Assembly: GCA_027039465.1 (NCBI GenBank)
Contig: JALWEA010000036.1
Location: 1 to 18,052, forward strand
Length of the DNA stretch: 18,052 nt
DNA from: Calditrichia bacterium
Lineage (GTDB): Bacteria; Calditrichota; Calditrichia; Calditrichales; Calditrichaceae
Reading direction: 5' to 3'
Every line of letters begins with the position of its first letter. Position 1 is the first letter of the stretch. The notes beneath the pieces are model-generated. The model ran no database searches. It was not told the DNA's origin and was given only the letters and a program-made list of their open reading frames with translations. Positions 8,752 through 15,038 of the stretch are shown here, in pieces. The translations under genes were made by a program, and so were the position numbers.

Positions 8752-9690
8752 TTATTGACTAACGGCCATCATGTTCATTACGGCTGCGCGATTAGGAGCG
8801 GACAGCTTGTTTAACAAAGCAGCCCGATTTTCAAGCGCCAGCTTATTAAGCACGGCGGCCTTGTTGGCAATGGCCATTCGGTTCAAGATGGCAGCGCGAT
8901 TGGGCGCGCTCAACTTGTTCCACATAGCCATCCGATTTTCCACAGCCAGTCGATTGAAAATGGCCGCTTTATTGGGCATGGCCATACGATTCCAGATAGC
9001 TTGCTTATTGGGTCTTGCCAGGCGGTTAAAGACCGCCAGCTTATTTTCCACGGCAATTTTGTTGAAGATCGCAGCTTTTTCTTTGACAGCTAACTTGTTC
9101 CAGATAGCCTGACGATTTTCCGCAGCCAACTTATTATTTAAAACGGCCGCTCTGTCAGGTACGGACAATTTGTTCAGTACCGCCGCACGATCCGGTGCGG
9201 AAAGTTTGTTCAGCAAGGCCGCTTTGTTGTCGGCCGATAGCTTATTCCAGATGGCCGCCTTGTTTTCAGCAGACAACTTATTCAGGATGGCAGCCCGATC
9301 TTCGGCTGCAAGTTTGTTCCAAACGGCTTCTTTGTTTTCCACGGCCAGCTTATTCCAGATCGCCGCTTTATTTTGCGCACTCAGCTTATTTAAAACCGCT
9401 ACTCTGTCGTTCATAGCCAACTTGTTAAATACAGCCGCTTTGTCTTCATCGGTCAGCATATCCCACACTTGCGCCTTTTTGGAATCGGGCAGGACGCTCA
9501 GCTTTTGACCCAATGCCAAGTCTTTTTCACTGATTTGTTGCGAACGGTATTTCTTCACCTTACCGATCGTTCCGCTAAGCTCGTCCTCTTTTGGCCAGGG
9601 ATAAATAAAAGCAAAATACAGCACGGCAACAATTAAAACGGTCAGACCGCTTAGCAGCCATACGGAACGTTTGTTCGATTGTTCTCTCAT
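8752..9690 (-). CDS. Membrane-anchored protein of nineteen 12-residue helical repeats
   Basis: A 312-residue protein with a basic N-terminus (MREQSNKR), one TM segment at ~10-30 and a periplasmic remainder by the positive-inside rule. After a linker (31-78), residues 79-307 consist of nineteen tandem 12-residue units with consensus L-[SA]-x-x-[ND]-[KR]-x-A-[IVL]-[WFL]-N-[KR]. Unit 9 has one extra Asn. Each unit looks like a capped short helix: a small residue, often Ser, then Asp, Asn or Glu three or four positions later. The pattern recalls the helical half-repeats of MgtE-N/FliG-type domains, but I recognise no family. Repeats are diverged at DNA level, so the pattern is kept by selection rather than recent duplication. 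The start is supported by GGGAGG 5 bases before the ATG. Role unknown; scaffold or binding surface is a guess. It lies upstream of the metalloprotease on the same strand. Confidence 0.85.
   Translation of the reverse strand: MREQSNKRSVWLLSGLTVLIVAVLYFAFIYPWPKEDELSGTIGKVKKYRSQQISEKDLALGQKLSVLPDSKKAQVWDMLTDEDKAAVFNKLAMNDRVAVLNKLSAQNKAAIWNKLAVENKEAVWNKLAAEDRAAILNKLSAENKAAIWNKLSADNKAALLNKLSAPDRAAVLNKLSVPDRAAVLNNKLAAENRQAIWNKLAVKEKAAIFNKIAVENKLAVFNRLARPNKQAIWNRMAMPNKAAIFNRLAVENRMAMWNKLSAPNRAAILNRMAIANKAAVLNKLALENRAALLNKLSAPNRAAVMNMMAVSQ
8770..9456 (-). repeat. 36-bp coding tandem repeat array (19 units)
   Basis: The DNA repeats every 36 bases in step with the 12-residue protein unit, except for one unit of 39 bases encoding LNNK. 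Units share the TTGTTCCAGATGGCC-like theme on the plus strand but differ at many positions. Confidence 0.9.
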
Positions 9691-9719
9691 GACAACCTCC
9701 CTTCTTTAATGATTTTTAA

Positions 9720-9905
9720 AACAAACCGTTTACCGGTCTCATTAAAAATACATTTCAAAAAGGGAAAGGTTGGTGGAAAGAGGATGGGTGGTTTGAACAG
9801 GTTGCTTCGGATTTAACGATCCTGCAATGGGTGGTTGAAAATTTTCAATGGATCGACGGATTCAATTATCCCTTCAGTACAACATTTTTGCAGGTGAATT
9901 TCTAA
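9720..9905 (+). pseudogene. Possible gene remnant encoding an outer-membrane-protein-like C-terminus
   Basis: An open stretch without a start codon encodes about 61 residues ending at a TAA at 9903-9905. The translation is protein-like: it contains KGKGWWKEDGWFEQ and ends FSTTFLQVNF. The end fits the outer-membrane barrel signature (terminal Phe with hydrophobic residues at -3 and -5). It is preceded in frame by TAA at 9717. It lies head to head with the repeat-protein gene, whose promoter must lie in the same stretch. It could be the tail of a deleted gene or chance; I do not recognise the family. Confidence 0.35.
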
Positions 9906-9974
9906 TTACCCGGATTTGAAAATATGGGCCATGGGCATCCCATCGCTCTGCGATAAGATAAACATGGTTTTTAA

Positions 9975-9998
9975 AAATCGTCCCGCCAGGGGCGATTT
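9975..9998. repeat. REP-like palindrome upstream of the AT-rich cassette
   Basis: AAATCGTCCC (9975-9984) and GGGGCGATTT (9989-9998) form a 10-bp stem with one T-G pair and the loop GCCA. A GCCCATAGC motif follows at 9999-10007; its reverse complement recurs at 18039-18047. The core resembles the palindromes at 11141-11156 and 17744-17758. Confidence 0.6.
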
Positions 9999-10042
9999 GC
10001 CCATAGCTCGCAAATTCATTTGTAGGAATAGATTATATTTTT

Positions 10043-10071
10043 TTGCTTGCCCTACAATTTTGGAATATATT
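10043..10071 (+). promoter_or_regulatory. Promoter for the DUF6788-nucleotidyltransferase cassette
   Basis: TTGCTT (10043-10048) and TATATT (10066-10071) are separated by 17 bases, a good sigma-70-type arrangement. Transcription would begin near 10078, leaving a leader of about 25 bases before the ATG at 10102. This is a sequence match only. Confidence 0.5.
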
Positions 10072-10086
10072 CAGAATGTAGGGCAA
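10047..10086. promoter_or_regulatory. Inverted repeat over the cassette promoter, possible operator
   Basis: TTGCCCTACA (10047-10056) and TGTAGGGCAA (10077-10086) are perfect 10-base reverse complements, centred on the predicted -10 box. A further TGTAGG half-site lies at 10021-10026. An operator for autoregulation by one of the cassette products would fit. A hairpin in the 5' end of the mRNA is less likely, because the left arm lies upstream of the predicted start site. Confidence 0.45.
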
Positions 10087-10101
10087 AAGAGAGAATACCG
10101 T

Positions 10102-10407
10102 ATGGGAATAATTTCAGATATATTAAAAGATGAATATGAGCGATTAAAAACGCTTGAAACGCAATATTTAGATAAATTAAAAGATTTACCCAAAGGATCT
10201 TTGTCCAAGCGCAAACGTTCCGGAAATACTTATCTATATTTAATGTACCGCGCAGGAAATAAAGTCATCACTAAATATGTCGGTCGAATTGATTCGGAAA
10301 AATCTATACAATTGATAAAACAGGTGGAAAAAAGAAAACAAATAGAAGAAAAACTTCGCCAGGTCAAGAAAGATTTAAATGAACTCAAAAAAACTATTAA
10401 AAGATAA
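10102..10407 (+). CDS. DUF6788-like small protein, first gene of a two-gene cassette
   Basis: The chosen start at 10102 gives 101 residues. A longer frame from 9916 exists, but its first 62 residues look non-coding and cross the promoter and a palindrome. The core at ~29-62 (LPKGSLSKRKRSG, YLYLMYRAGNK, KYVG) matches what I recall of DUF6788: a Gly-Ser-Leu turn, basic residues, then a beta-hairpin ending in YVG. It is flanked by charged coiled-coil-like helices (~9-29 and 66-100). The basic, small form fits a nucleic-acid-binding or antitoxin-like protein, but no function is established by the sequence. It overlaps the nucleotidyltransferase gene by 29 bases. The Shine-Dalgarno match is weak (AAGAGAGA). 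Codon use is AT-rich compared with genes on both sides, suggesting transfer. Confidence 0.72.
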   Translation: MGIISDILKDEYERLKTLETQYLDKLKDLPKGSLSKRKRSGNTYLYLMYRAGNKVITKYVGRIDSEKSIQLIKQVEKRKQIEEKLRQVKKDLNELKKTIKR

Positions 10408-11083
10408 TAGATACCTCTTTTTTAAAGAAATTATCTCTATTTTAAATCAGGCAGGCGTTTTGTCTTATTTGATTTTAATTGGCGGGTGGTGTTTATATGT
10501 TTATCGGGAATATTTTAGAAATGATCCGCAAATTCCATTGTTACGTACAGCAGACATAGATTTTTTGATCCCTCGACCTTTGAAAATTAAAAATGGGATT
10601 GATGTCCACACCTTATTAAAAAACAAGGGATTTGATGTACAATTTTCTCATCCGGCAGGATATATTAAATATGTACACCCACAGATCGAAATAGAATTTC
10701 TAACTCCGGAAGTAGGTAAAGGAAGCGAAAAACCTTTTTTAGTAAGGCCGCTCAATTTAAGTGCGCAGCAACTTCGATATTTAACAATATTACAAAATTA
10801 TACCATGGAAGTCTTAGTAGATGAAGACAAAATAACAGTGCCGGAGCCCTCGGCTTTTGTCTTACATAAATTGTTACTGAGTTTCAAGCGGAATAGAACC
10901 GAAAAACGCGAAAAGGACTTACGCACAGCCATTGATCTTGGAGAGTTTCTTTTGCACAAAGAGGATCAGAGAGTTCAAATAAAAGAAATTTTTGAATCTT
11001 TCCCAAGACCCTGGAAAAGAGATATACTTAAAGTCATTGAGAAAAAGTTTCAACCATTAACTGAGTTATTAAAAGAAGGCTGA
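10379..11083 (+). CDS. Nucleotidyltransferase-fold protein (AbiEii/GSU2403-like)
   Basis: A 234-residue protein with the Pol-beta-type nucleotidyltransferase signature. LILIGGWCLYVY gives Gly35-Gly36, TADIDFLI gives Asp59 and Asp61 as metal ligands, and IEIEFL (Glu104/Glu106) can supply the third carboxylate. A helical C-terminal part follows with EPSAFVLHKLLLS and KREKDLRTAIDL, as in AbiEii and GSU2403-type proteins. Toxins of this fold (AbiEii, MenT) transfer nucleotides to RNA, but the fold is also used by antitoxins (MntA) and metabolic enzymes, so the role here is inferred. The start lies inside the preceding DUF6788-like gene (29-base overlap), a strong sign of coupled translation. AT-rich like its partner. 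No other gene in the cassette; the next gene is convergent. Confidence 0.75.
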   Translation: MNSKKLLKDNRYLFFKEIISILNQAGVLSYLILIGGWCLYVYREYFRNDPQIPLLRTADIDFLIPRPLKIKNGIDVHTLLKNKGFDVQFSHPAGYIKYVHPQIEIEFLTPEVGKGSEKPFLVRPLNLSAQQLRYLTILQNYTMEVLVDEDKITVPEPSAFVLHKLLLSFKRNRTEKREKDLRTAIDLGEFLLHKEDQRVQIKEIFESFPRPWKRDILKVIEKKFQPLTELLKEG

Positions 11084-11140
11084 ATCGAGTAATAATTCAT
11101 TTTATTTTACGAAAAACAAATTTCCGTACCAAAATTTGCC

Positions 11141-11156
11141 CGTCCCAAACGGGACG
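11141..11156. repeat. REP-like palindrome downstream of the cassette
   Basis: CGTCCC (11141-11146), loop AAAC, GGGACG (11151-11156), followed by ATCTG. The upstream palindrome at 9979-9994 has the same CGTCCC-4-GGGrCG core and a following ATTTG. It lies in the 147-bp gap between the convergent nucleotidyltransferase and anti-sigma genes and could also end transcription, though no T-run follows on either strand. Confidence 0.6.
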
Positions 11157-11230
11157 ATCTGGTATTCATTACGCCCATTATTTTGCATTCCAACAAATCC
11201 GTTTTTCAACTGGCCATTCGGAATCCCCCG

Positions 11231-11986
11231 TCAAAAAATGATCTTTTTCCGGAAAATAACCTTCCCCCCGACATCTAAAGAGGTGGAGAGTTGGGCAGAA
11301 GGTTTGAGATGTTGAAAATTAAAATCAATGGACAATTTTTGCTGACTGTTGATTACGATTTTGCCCGCTTTCTGTTTTAATTCGTAAAAACCGACAGCAC
11401 GCGGTTCAATGGCTTTCAACATCACCGTTTTCGGATCGTATTCAATGGTCAGGGTGACTTTTTCCTGCGGTTTTAAGATAACATTCAATTTGGAAAGCCC
11501 TGACCCGGAGGTAAGTTCCAACTTCCCGGTAACGGCCGGTAATTCGATGGGAATGGTTTGGGTTTCAACTTTCATGGTGCCTGTAACCGGCAAATTCTCA
11601 TATTGCTGAAAATTTGTCGTTTGCCATAAAATGATCAGGAATATCAGTCCGCTCAGCACCACGCCAAAGGCAAAAGCGTAAGCCGGGCGGACGGTAATCC
11701 CCTTAAACCATTTACCAAAAACCGAACCGAGGTAAAATTTTGTATGGCCGCTCTTCGGCGCGTATCGACGGGTATCTAATTGGTTCATAATTTTTGCTTT
11801 TAAAGACGAGGGCGCTTCTACCTGCGGTACCTGCCTTAGCCAATCATTCATTTTTTGCATTTGCTCAAAATAGCGCCGGGCTTCTTCATTATTTTGCAAA
11901 TATTCCTCCAACCGGCGCCGTTCTTCGTCCGAGAGTAAGCCATCCAGATCGCGATTAATCAATTCTTTTATTTTTTCATCCATCAT
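11231..11986 (-). CDS. Membrane-bound anti-sigma factor for the adjacent ECF sigma
   Basis: A 251-residue single-pass protein. The cytosolic N-terminal ~60 residues (LINRDLDGLLSDEERRR...LEEYLQNNEEARRYF) match the anti-sigma domain fold that clamps ECF sigma factors. However, the zinc motif HxxxCxxC is absent; there is no Cys in this region. One TM segment lies at ~102-121. The periplasmic part (~122-251) is beta-rich with no domain I recognise, possibly a sensor. The start overlaps the sigma stop by four bases (ATGA), the usual sigma/anti-sigma arrangement. Release of sigma by proteolysis is typical of membrane anti-sigma factors; a PrsW-type protease is encoded at 4711-5718, but no link is shown. 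Confidence 0.87.
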   Translation of the reverse strand: MMDEKIKELINRDLDGLLSDEERRRLEEYLQNNEEARRYFEQMQKMNDWLRQVPQVEAPSSLKAKIMNQLDTRRYAPKSGHTKFYLGSVFGKWFKGITVRPAYAFAFGVVLSGLIFLIILWQTTNFQQYENLPVTGTMKVETQTIPIELPAVTGKLELTSGSGLSKLNVILKPQEKVTLTIEYDPKTVMLKAIEPRAVGFYELKQKAGKIVINSQQKLSIDFNFQHLKPSAQLSTSLDVGGKVIFRKKIIF

Positions 11987-12525
11987 GGTAAATATCCCAT
12001 TTTTTCCATAGCCTCTTTAAGAAGTTGTCGAGCCGTGTACAGTCGCGATTTAACCGTTTTTTGCGGAATGCCCAAGAATCCGCTGATCTCCTGATACGAA
12101 AAACCCTGAAAATGTTTGAGTACAATCAAAATCTGCAAAGCCGGGTCAAGTGTTTCCAAAGCTTTACGTAAATTTTCATTTAATTCCAATGTCCGGTAAT
12201 CTTCTTCGGGATTTTTGTCCCGTGCTACCATGTCGTTTGGCAACGGTTCCAGGCGCTTTTTTTGCTTTAAATAATTCAGCGTCTCATTAATGGCAATGCG
12301 ATAGAGCCAGCTAAAAAATTTCTGTTTCAAATTAAAACGATTCAAATTCTCATAAGCTTTGACAAACGCTCGTTGCGTCAATTCCTCCGCTTCATCCCAA
12401 TCATGTACCATGCGGTAAACCGTATTAAATATCGGTTGTTGGTAGCGTTCGACCAAAAGCCCGAAAGCGTTTACGTTCCCCTTCAGGCAATTTTGCACAA
12501 ATTTGTTATCTGTTTCTTCTACCAT
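11983..12525 (-). CDS. ECF RNA polymerase sigma factor (RpoE-like)
   Basis: A 180-residue protein of normal ECF length. Region sigma-2 spans ~20-90 (AFGLLVERYQQPIF, then HDWDEAEELTQRAFVKAY for core binding and FSWLYRIAINETLNYLKQ for -10 recognition). Region sigma-4 spans ~118-172 with the helix-turn-helix FSYQEISGFLGIPQKTVKSR at ~142-161 for -35 recognition. There are no extra domains. The ATG at 12525 has only a poor Shine-Dalgarno match, so a nearby alternative start is possible, although residues from ~7 on fit the family. The gene lies 93 bases after the STAS/kinase pair on the same strand, so read-through from the partner-switching genes is possible. No convincing autoregulated ECF promoter was seen in the spacer. 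Confidence 0.93.
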   Translation of the reverse strand: MVEETDNKFVQNCLKGNVNAFGLLVERYQQPIFNTVYRMVHDWDEAEELTQRAFVKAYENLNRFNLKQKFFSWLYRIAINETLNYLKQKKRLEPLPNDMVARDKNPEEDYRTLELNENLRKALETLDPALQILIVLKHFQGFSYQEISGFLGIPQKTVKSRLYTARQLLKEAMEKMGYLP

Positions 12526-12618
12526 AAATACAACCGAAACATAAAATAGTTTTCATGGATTGCTTTTAAAAAAAATCTTGCATCGGCCTTTTTGATTCGC
12601 TAAATCTTCGGCTCCAAT

Positions 12619-12903
12619 TTATTCGATTTTAAATATTAAATCGAAACCCGCATATTTGAAAATTTCACGAATGTGCCGATTAAGATTCTTGAGAATTAAT
12701 TCATGCCCTTCTGATTTCAGCCGTTTTTGCGTTTTCAATAAAACACTAAGCCCCGCACTGGAGATGTAATCCAAATCGTTAAAATCTATCGTTGTCGTTT
12801 CGCTAATTTGATTAAATATCTCAAAAGCCTTTTCAACCTGCGTTGCGTCAAAGCGGCCTTGCAGGTGGATTTCACCGTTTGGCCCCAATCGGATTTCAAA
12901 CAT
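12619..12903 (-). CDS. STAS-domain anti-anti-sigma protein (RsbV/SpoIIAA-like) 1
   Basis: A 94-residue single STAS domain. The phosphorylation loop reads LDYISSAGLSVLL. Aligned on Gly-Leu with SpoIIAA (DSSGL), Ser49 is the expected phosphorylation site, while the preceding Asp is replaced by Ser48. Such proteins bind a serine kinase/anti-sigma when unphosphorylated and are released when phosphorylated. The gene overlaps the kinase gene by 8 bases and has GGGAG 6 bases before the ATG, inside the kinase 3' end. A kinase/STAS pair in one transcript is the standard partner-switching unit, so this is probably the kinase's main substrate. Confidence 0.88.
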   Translation of the reverse strand: MFEIRLGPNGEIHLQGRFDATQVEKAFEIFNQISETTTIDFNDLDYISSAGLSVLLKTQKRLKSEGHELILKNLNRHIREIFKYAGFDLIFKIE

Positions 12904-13309
12904 TCCTGTCTCCCAAATATTTGACTAACGTGATGGTGTATTCTCTCGTTTTTTTATTGTAATCGTAATGGACTTCATCCGTCATTTTTTTTACCAATCT
13001 TAAGCCAAGGCCACCGGAAGGACGTGCTTCCAATGGCAGGGAATGAACTGTGTTTTTGTGCCGGGTAATGTCAAATGGTTTCGTTGTAAAATCAGAAATG
13101 GAAACGCTTATCTTTCGCCCGTTCTTTTTAAGGCGAATGCGGATTGGCCTGGTACTATCCGAATTGTATTTCACAAGATTTGTGAAAATCTCCTCCACGG
13201 CCAGATTGAGAGCAAAAACAATATTTTGATCCGCCTTCTGTTGCCGGAAGAATGTGTTTAAATAATCAAAAATCCGCGGCAAGCTCGTGATTTCTTTTGG
13301 AAATTCCAT
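12896..13309 (-). CDS. RsbW/SpoIIAB-like serine protein kinase (anti-sigma type)
   Basis: A 137-residue GHKL-type ATPase. The N box is LNLAVEEIFTNLVKY (Glu39/Glu40, Asn44), the G1 box ISDFTTKPFD (Asp73) and the G2 box RPSGGLGLRLVKKM (Gly99-Gly102). There is no histidine phosphorylation domain or sensor, and the length fits RsbW/SpoIIAB/BtrW. The protein would phosphorylate STAS serines (the neighbouring 94-residue protein, perhaps also the one at 15039-15380) and hold a target when they are phosphorylated. The target is not evident: no sigma-B-type gene lies in the window. The ATG at 13309 has only a weak ribosome site (AAAGATATTCC). An 8-bp inverted repeat lies 29 bases upstream. Confidence 0.88.
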   Translation of the reverse strand: MEFPKEITSLPRIFDYLNTFFRQQKADQNIVFALNLAVEEIFTNLVKYNSDSTRPIRIRLKKNGRKISVSISDFTTKPFDITRHKNTVHSLPLEARPSGGLGLRLVKKMTDEVHYDYNKKTREYTITLVKYLGDRNV

Positions 13310-13337
13310 GGAATATCTTTATTGCTTTGTTATGTTT

Positions 13338-13363
13338 TGAGTTAATTTGCGAGTTTTAACTCA
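13338..13363. promoter_or_regulatory. 8-bp inverted repeat upstream of the kinase gene
   Basis: TGAGTTAA (13338-13345) and TTAACTCA (13356-13363) are perfect reverse complements 10 bases apart, beginning 29 bases before the kinase ATG. Placement fits an operator. No clear -35/-10 pair was identified next to it. Confidence 0.3.
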
Positions 13364-13373
13364 CCCCCTCATT

Positions 13374-13400
13374 CCCCCTCTCTTCTTCGAAGAAAGGGGG
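13374..13400. repeat. Strong C-rich/G-rich hairpin, intergenic repeat
   Basis: CCCCCTCTCTTC and GAAGAAAGGGGG pair with one mismatch over a 3-base loop. It follows CTCACCCCCTCATT. With the ACCCC...GGGG element near 13569-13611 it makes two copies of a CCCC/GGGG motif in one spacer, as in dispersed intergenic repeats. It might also act on transcription leaving phosphatase 1, but no T-run follows. Confidence 0.5.
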
Positions 13401-13568
13401 ACGTAATCTTTTGATCAAAATGGATTTAGCCATGATCAGGAGAAGAGTGGAAATCAGAATCGAACATTCAAAACTGAAAAAATTCTGAAATCATGGTATT
13501 TTTAGATTCCTGGTCTCAAAATCCGAGAGTTTATCTCTGACATTTTTATTTGTTGTTTTTATTTCTTA

Positions 13569-13617
13569 CCCCATCCCCTAACCCTTTCCCCGATACCTCA
13601 GGGGAGGGGAATTAAGG
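13569..13617. repeat. Second C-rich/G-rich intergenic repeat
   Basis: ACCCCATCCCCTAACCC is followed by TTCCCC (13586-13591), which can pair with GGGGAA (13606-13611), with GGGG (13601-13604) as an alternative arm. It lies 44 bases after the phosphatase 1 stop on the minus strand. The rest of the 351-bp spacer 13310-13660 shows no gene. Confidence 0.45.
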
Positions 13618-13660
13618 TGGCAAATGGTTTTTCCAAATCTCAAATATTTTTGGTTAGGTT

Positions 13661-14947
13661 TTAATTGATTTTTATTACAACCAAGGCACGATCGTCGTTT
13701 TGCTCGGCTCCGTTGGTAAATACCTCAATGTCCTCCAAAAGATTCCGCAACATCTGATCGGCCGACTGCCTGGATTTTTCCTGAATCAAGGATTTCATCC
13801 GCTGCAAGCCGAACATCCGGCCGTTTGCATCCATGGCTTCGCTAATGCCATCGGTGTACACAACCAGTAAATCTTCCGTGTGAATCGGGAATTGCCGAAC
13901 CGGATATTCAAAATCAGGCAGAACATTTAAGGCGCAGGTGTGCAGTTCCAAAGGCTGACAGGATTGTTCCTTCGCCCGATAAAAAAGTAAAGGATTGTGC
14001 CCGGCATTGCAATAAATAAAGCGCCTTTTCTGCAAATCAAAAAAAACAAGTTGCAAGGTAATAAAAATTTCCGGCGGAATAATTTGACCGATGATGCGAT
14101 TGATTCTTTGCATGGTTTCGGATGAGATCGTAGCATCGACCACAATGGAACGAATAACGCCTTTCAGCAAGGTCATTACCAAAGCCGCCGACGGCCCGTG
14201 ACCGGAAACATCCGCCATGACCAGTAGTAGTTGCTCGGGCGAAAATTGAATAAAATCGTAGTAATCACCGCCAACGGTGCGCGCCGGAGAAAAGTAACTG
14301 GCAATCTCCAAACCGGCCATTTGCGGATTTTGCTTGGGCAGCATGTCGAATTGAATTTGCCGGGCCAAATCCAATTCATGCTGCAAGTGTGCTTTTTCCA
14401 GCGCTTCCTGTTGCAAACGTACATTGTGAATCAATTGACCGGATTGGGCGGCCATGATGGAAAGAAGACGTAAATCGCCATCGGTAAAACTTTGCCTGTT
14501 TTTCTTGTTAATGACCATTAAAAGCCCCAACAATTTGGCCTGCAACCAAATCGGCACGACCAATACGGAATGAATATCTTTTACGGATTCCGCCGCAATT
14601 TTAAAACGGGAATCATTGCCCAGATCATCAATTTTAAGGGCCTGTTTGTTTTTCAGAACCCAACCGGTTATTTCGGCATCAAGTTGGTAAACTGTCCGAT
14701 GGATTAAATTATCATCTCGTTGCCGAATGAGCGTTTGCAGAGGTTTATTATTTGCCGGAGTCAAAAGTTTAATCGACCCCTGTTCCGCTTTTACGGCTTT
14801 TACCGCTTCACGAACAATGGTGTTCAGCACCTCATCGGTATTGCGTGAAGATCCCACAGCAAGCGCTAATTTATTCAACACCGAAAGCTCTTCCACGGCA
14901 GATTTCAGCCGCTCGACTTCTTTTTCCAACGTTTGAATTTGATTCAT
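13661..14947 (-). CDS. GAF-SpoIIE (PP2C-type) serine phosphatase 1
   Basis: A 428-residue cytosolic protein: a coiled-coil N-terminus (~3-28), a GAF domain (~30-178), a helical linker with LARQIQFDMLP (~194-204) and a SpoIIE/RsbU-type PP2C domain (~205-428). Metal-ligand motifs are present: VGGDYYDF (Asp228), ADVSGHG (Asp246), YTDGISEA (Asp366) and NDDRAL (Asp418/419). It should remove phosphate from STAS serines; the GAF domain is the likely input site for a small ligand or signal. It aligns along its whole length with the phosphatase at 15480-16757, including the N-terminus, which supports the start at 14947 despite a poor ribosome site. It lies 91 bases after the 113-residue STAS gene, so the two are probably co-transcribed. 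Confidence 0.92.
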   Translation of the reverse strand: MNQIQTLEKEVERLKSAVEELSVLNKLALAVGSSRNTDEVLNTIVREAVKAVKAEQGSIKLLTPANNKPLQTLIRQRDDNLIHRTVYQLDAEITGWVLKNKQALKIDDLGNDSRFKIAAESVKDIHSVLVVPIWLQAKLLGLLMVINKKNRQSFTDGDLRLLSIMAAQSGQLIHNVRLQQEALEKAHLQHELDLARQIQFDMLPKQNPQMAGLEIASYFSPARTVGGDYYDFIQFSPEQLLLVMADVSGHGPSAALVMTLLKGVIRSIVVDATISSETMQRINRIIGQIIPPEIFITLQLVFFDLQKRRFIYCNAGHNPLLFYRAKEQSCQPLELHTCALNVLPDFEYPVRQFPIHTEDLLVVYTDGISEAMDANGRMFGLQRMKSLIQEKSRQSADQMLRNLLEDIEVFTNGAEQNDDRALVVIKIN

Positions 14948-15038
14948 CTCGATGCTTTAAAGACTTTACTTTGCAAAATAATCAAACACAATTTACGAAT
15001 TAAAAAGGCAATGGGTTAATTTTTTCAGGTTCCGAGAC

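Noticed and set aside
8770..9456. A 36-bp periodic array that could be taken for a CRISPR array
   Set aside because: Repeats are directly adjacent with no spacers, diverge from unit to unit, and stay in frame with a 12-residue protein pattern.
8771..9508. Long open frames on the plus strand opposite the repeat protein
   Set aside because: They are mirror images of the tandem repeat (low-complexity Ala/Leu/Phe translation), caused by its codon pattern, with no ribosome site or family match.
9916..10101. N-terminal extension of the DUF6788-like gene from an ATG at 9916
   Set aside because: The extension crosses a palindrome, the promoter and the operator-like repeat, and its translation is not protein-like; the DUF6788 core lies after the ATG at 10102.
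11096..11278. Translation resembling a secretin C-terminus (DDLVFITPIIL) on the plus strand
   Set aside because: The stretch crosses the REP-like palindrome and runs antisense into the anti-sigma gene, has no start, and the similarity is only a few residues long.
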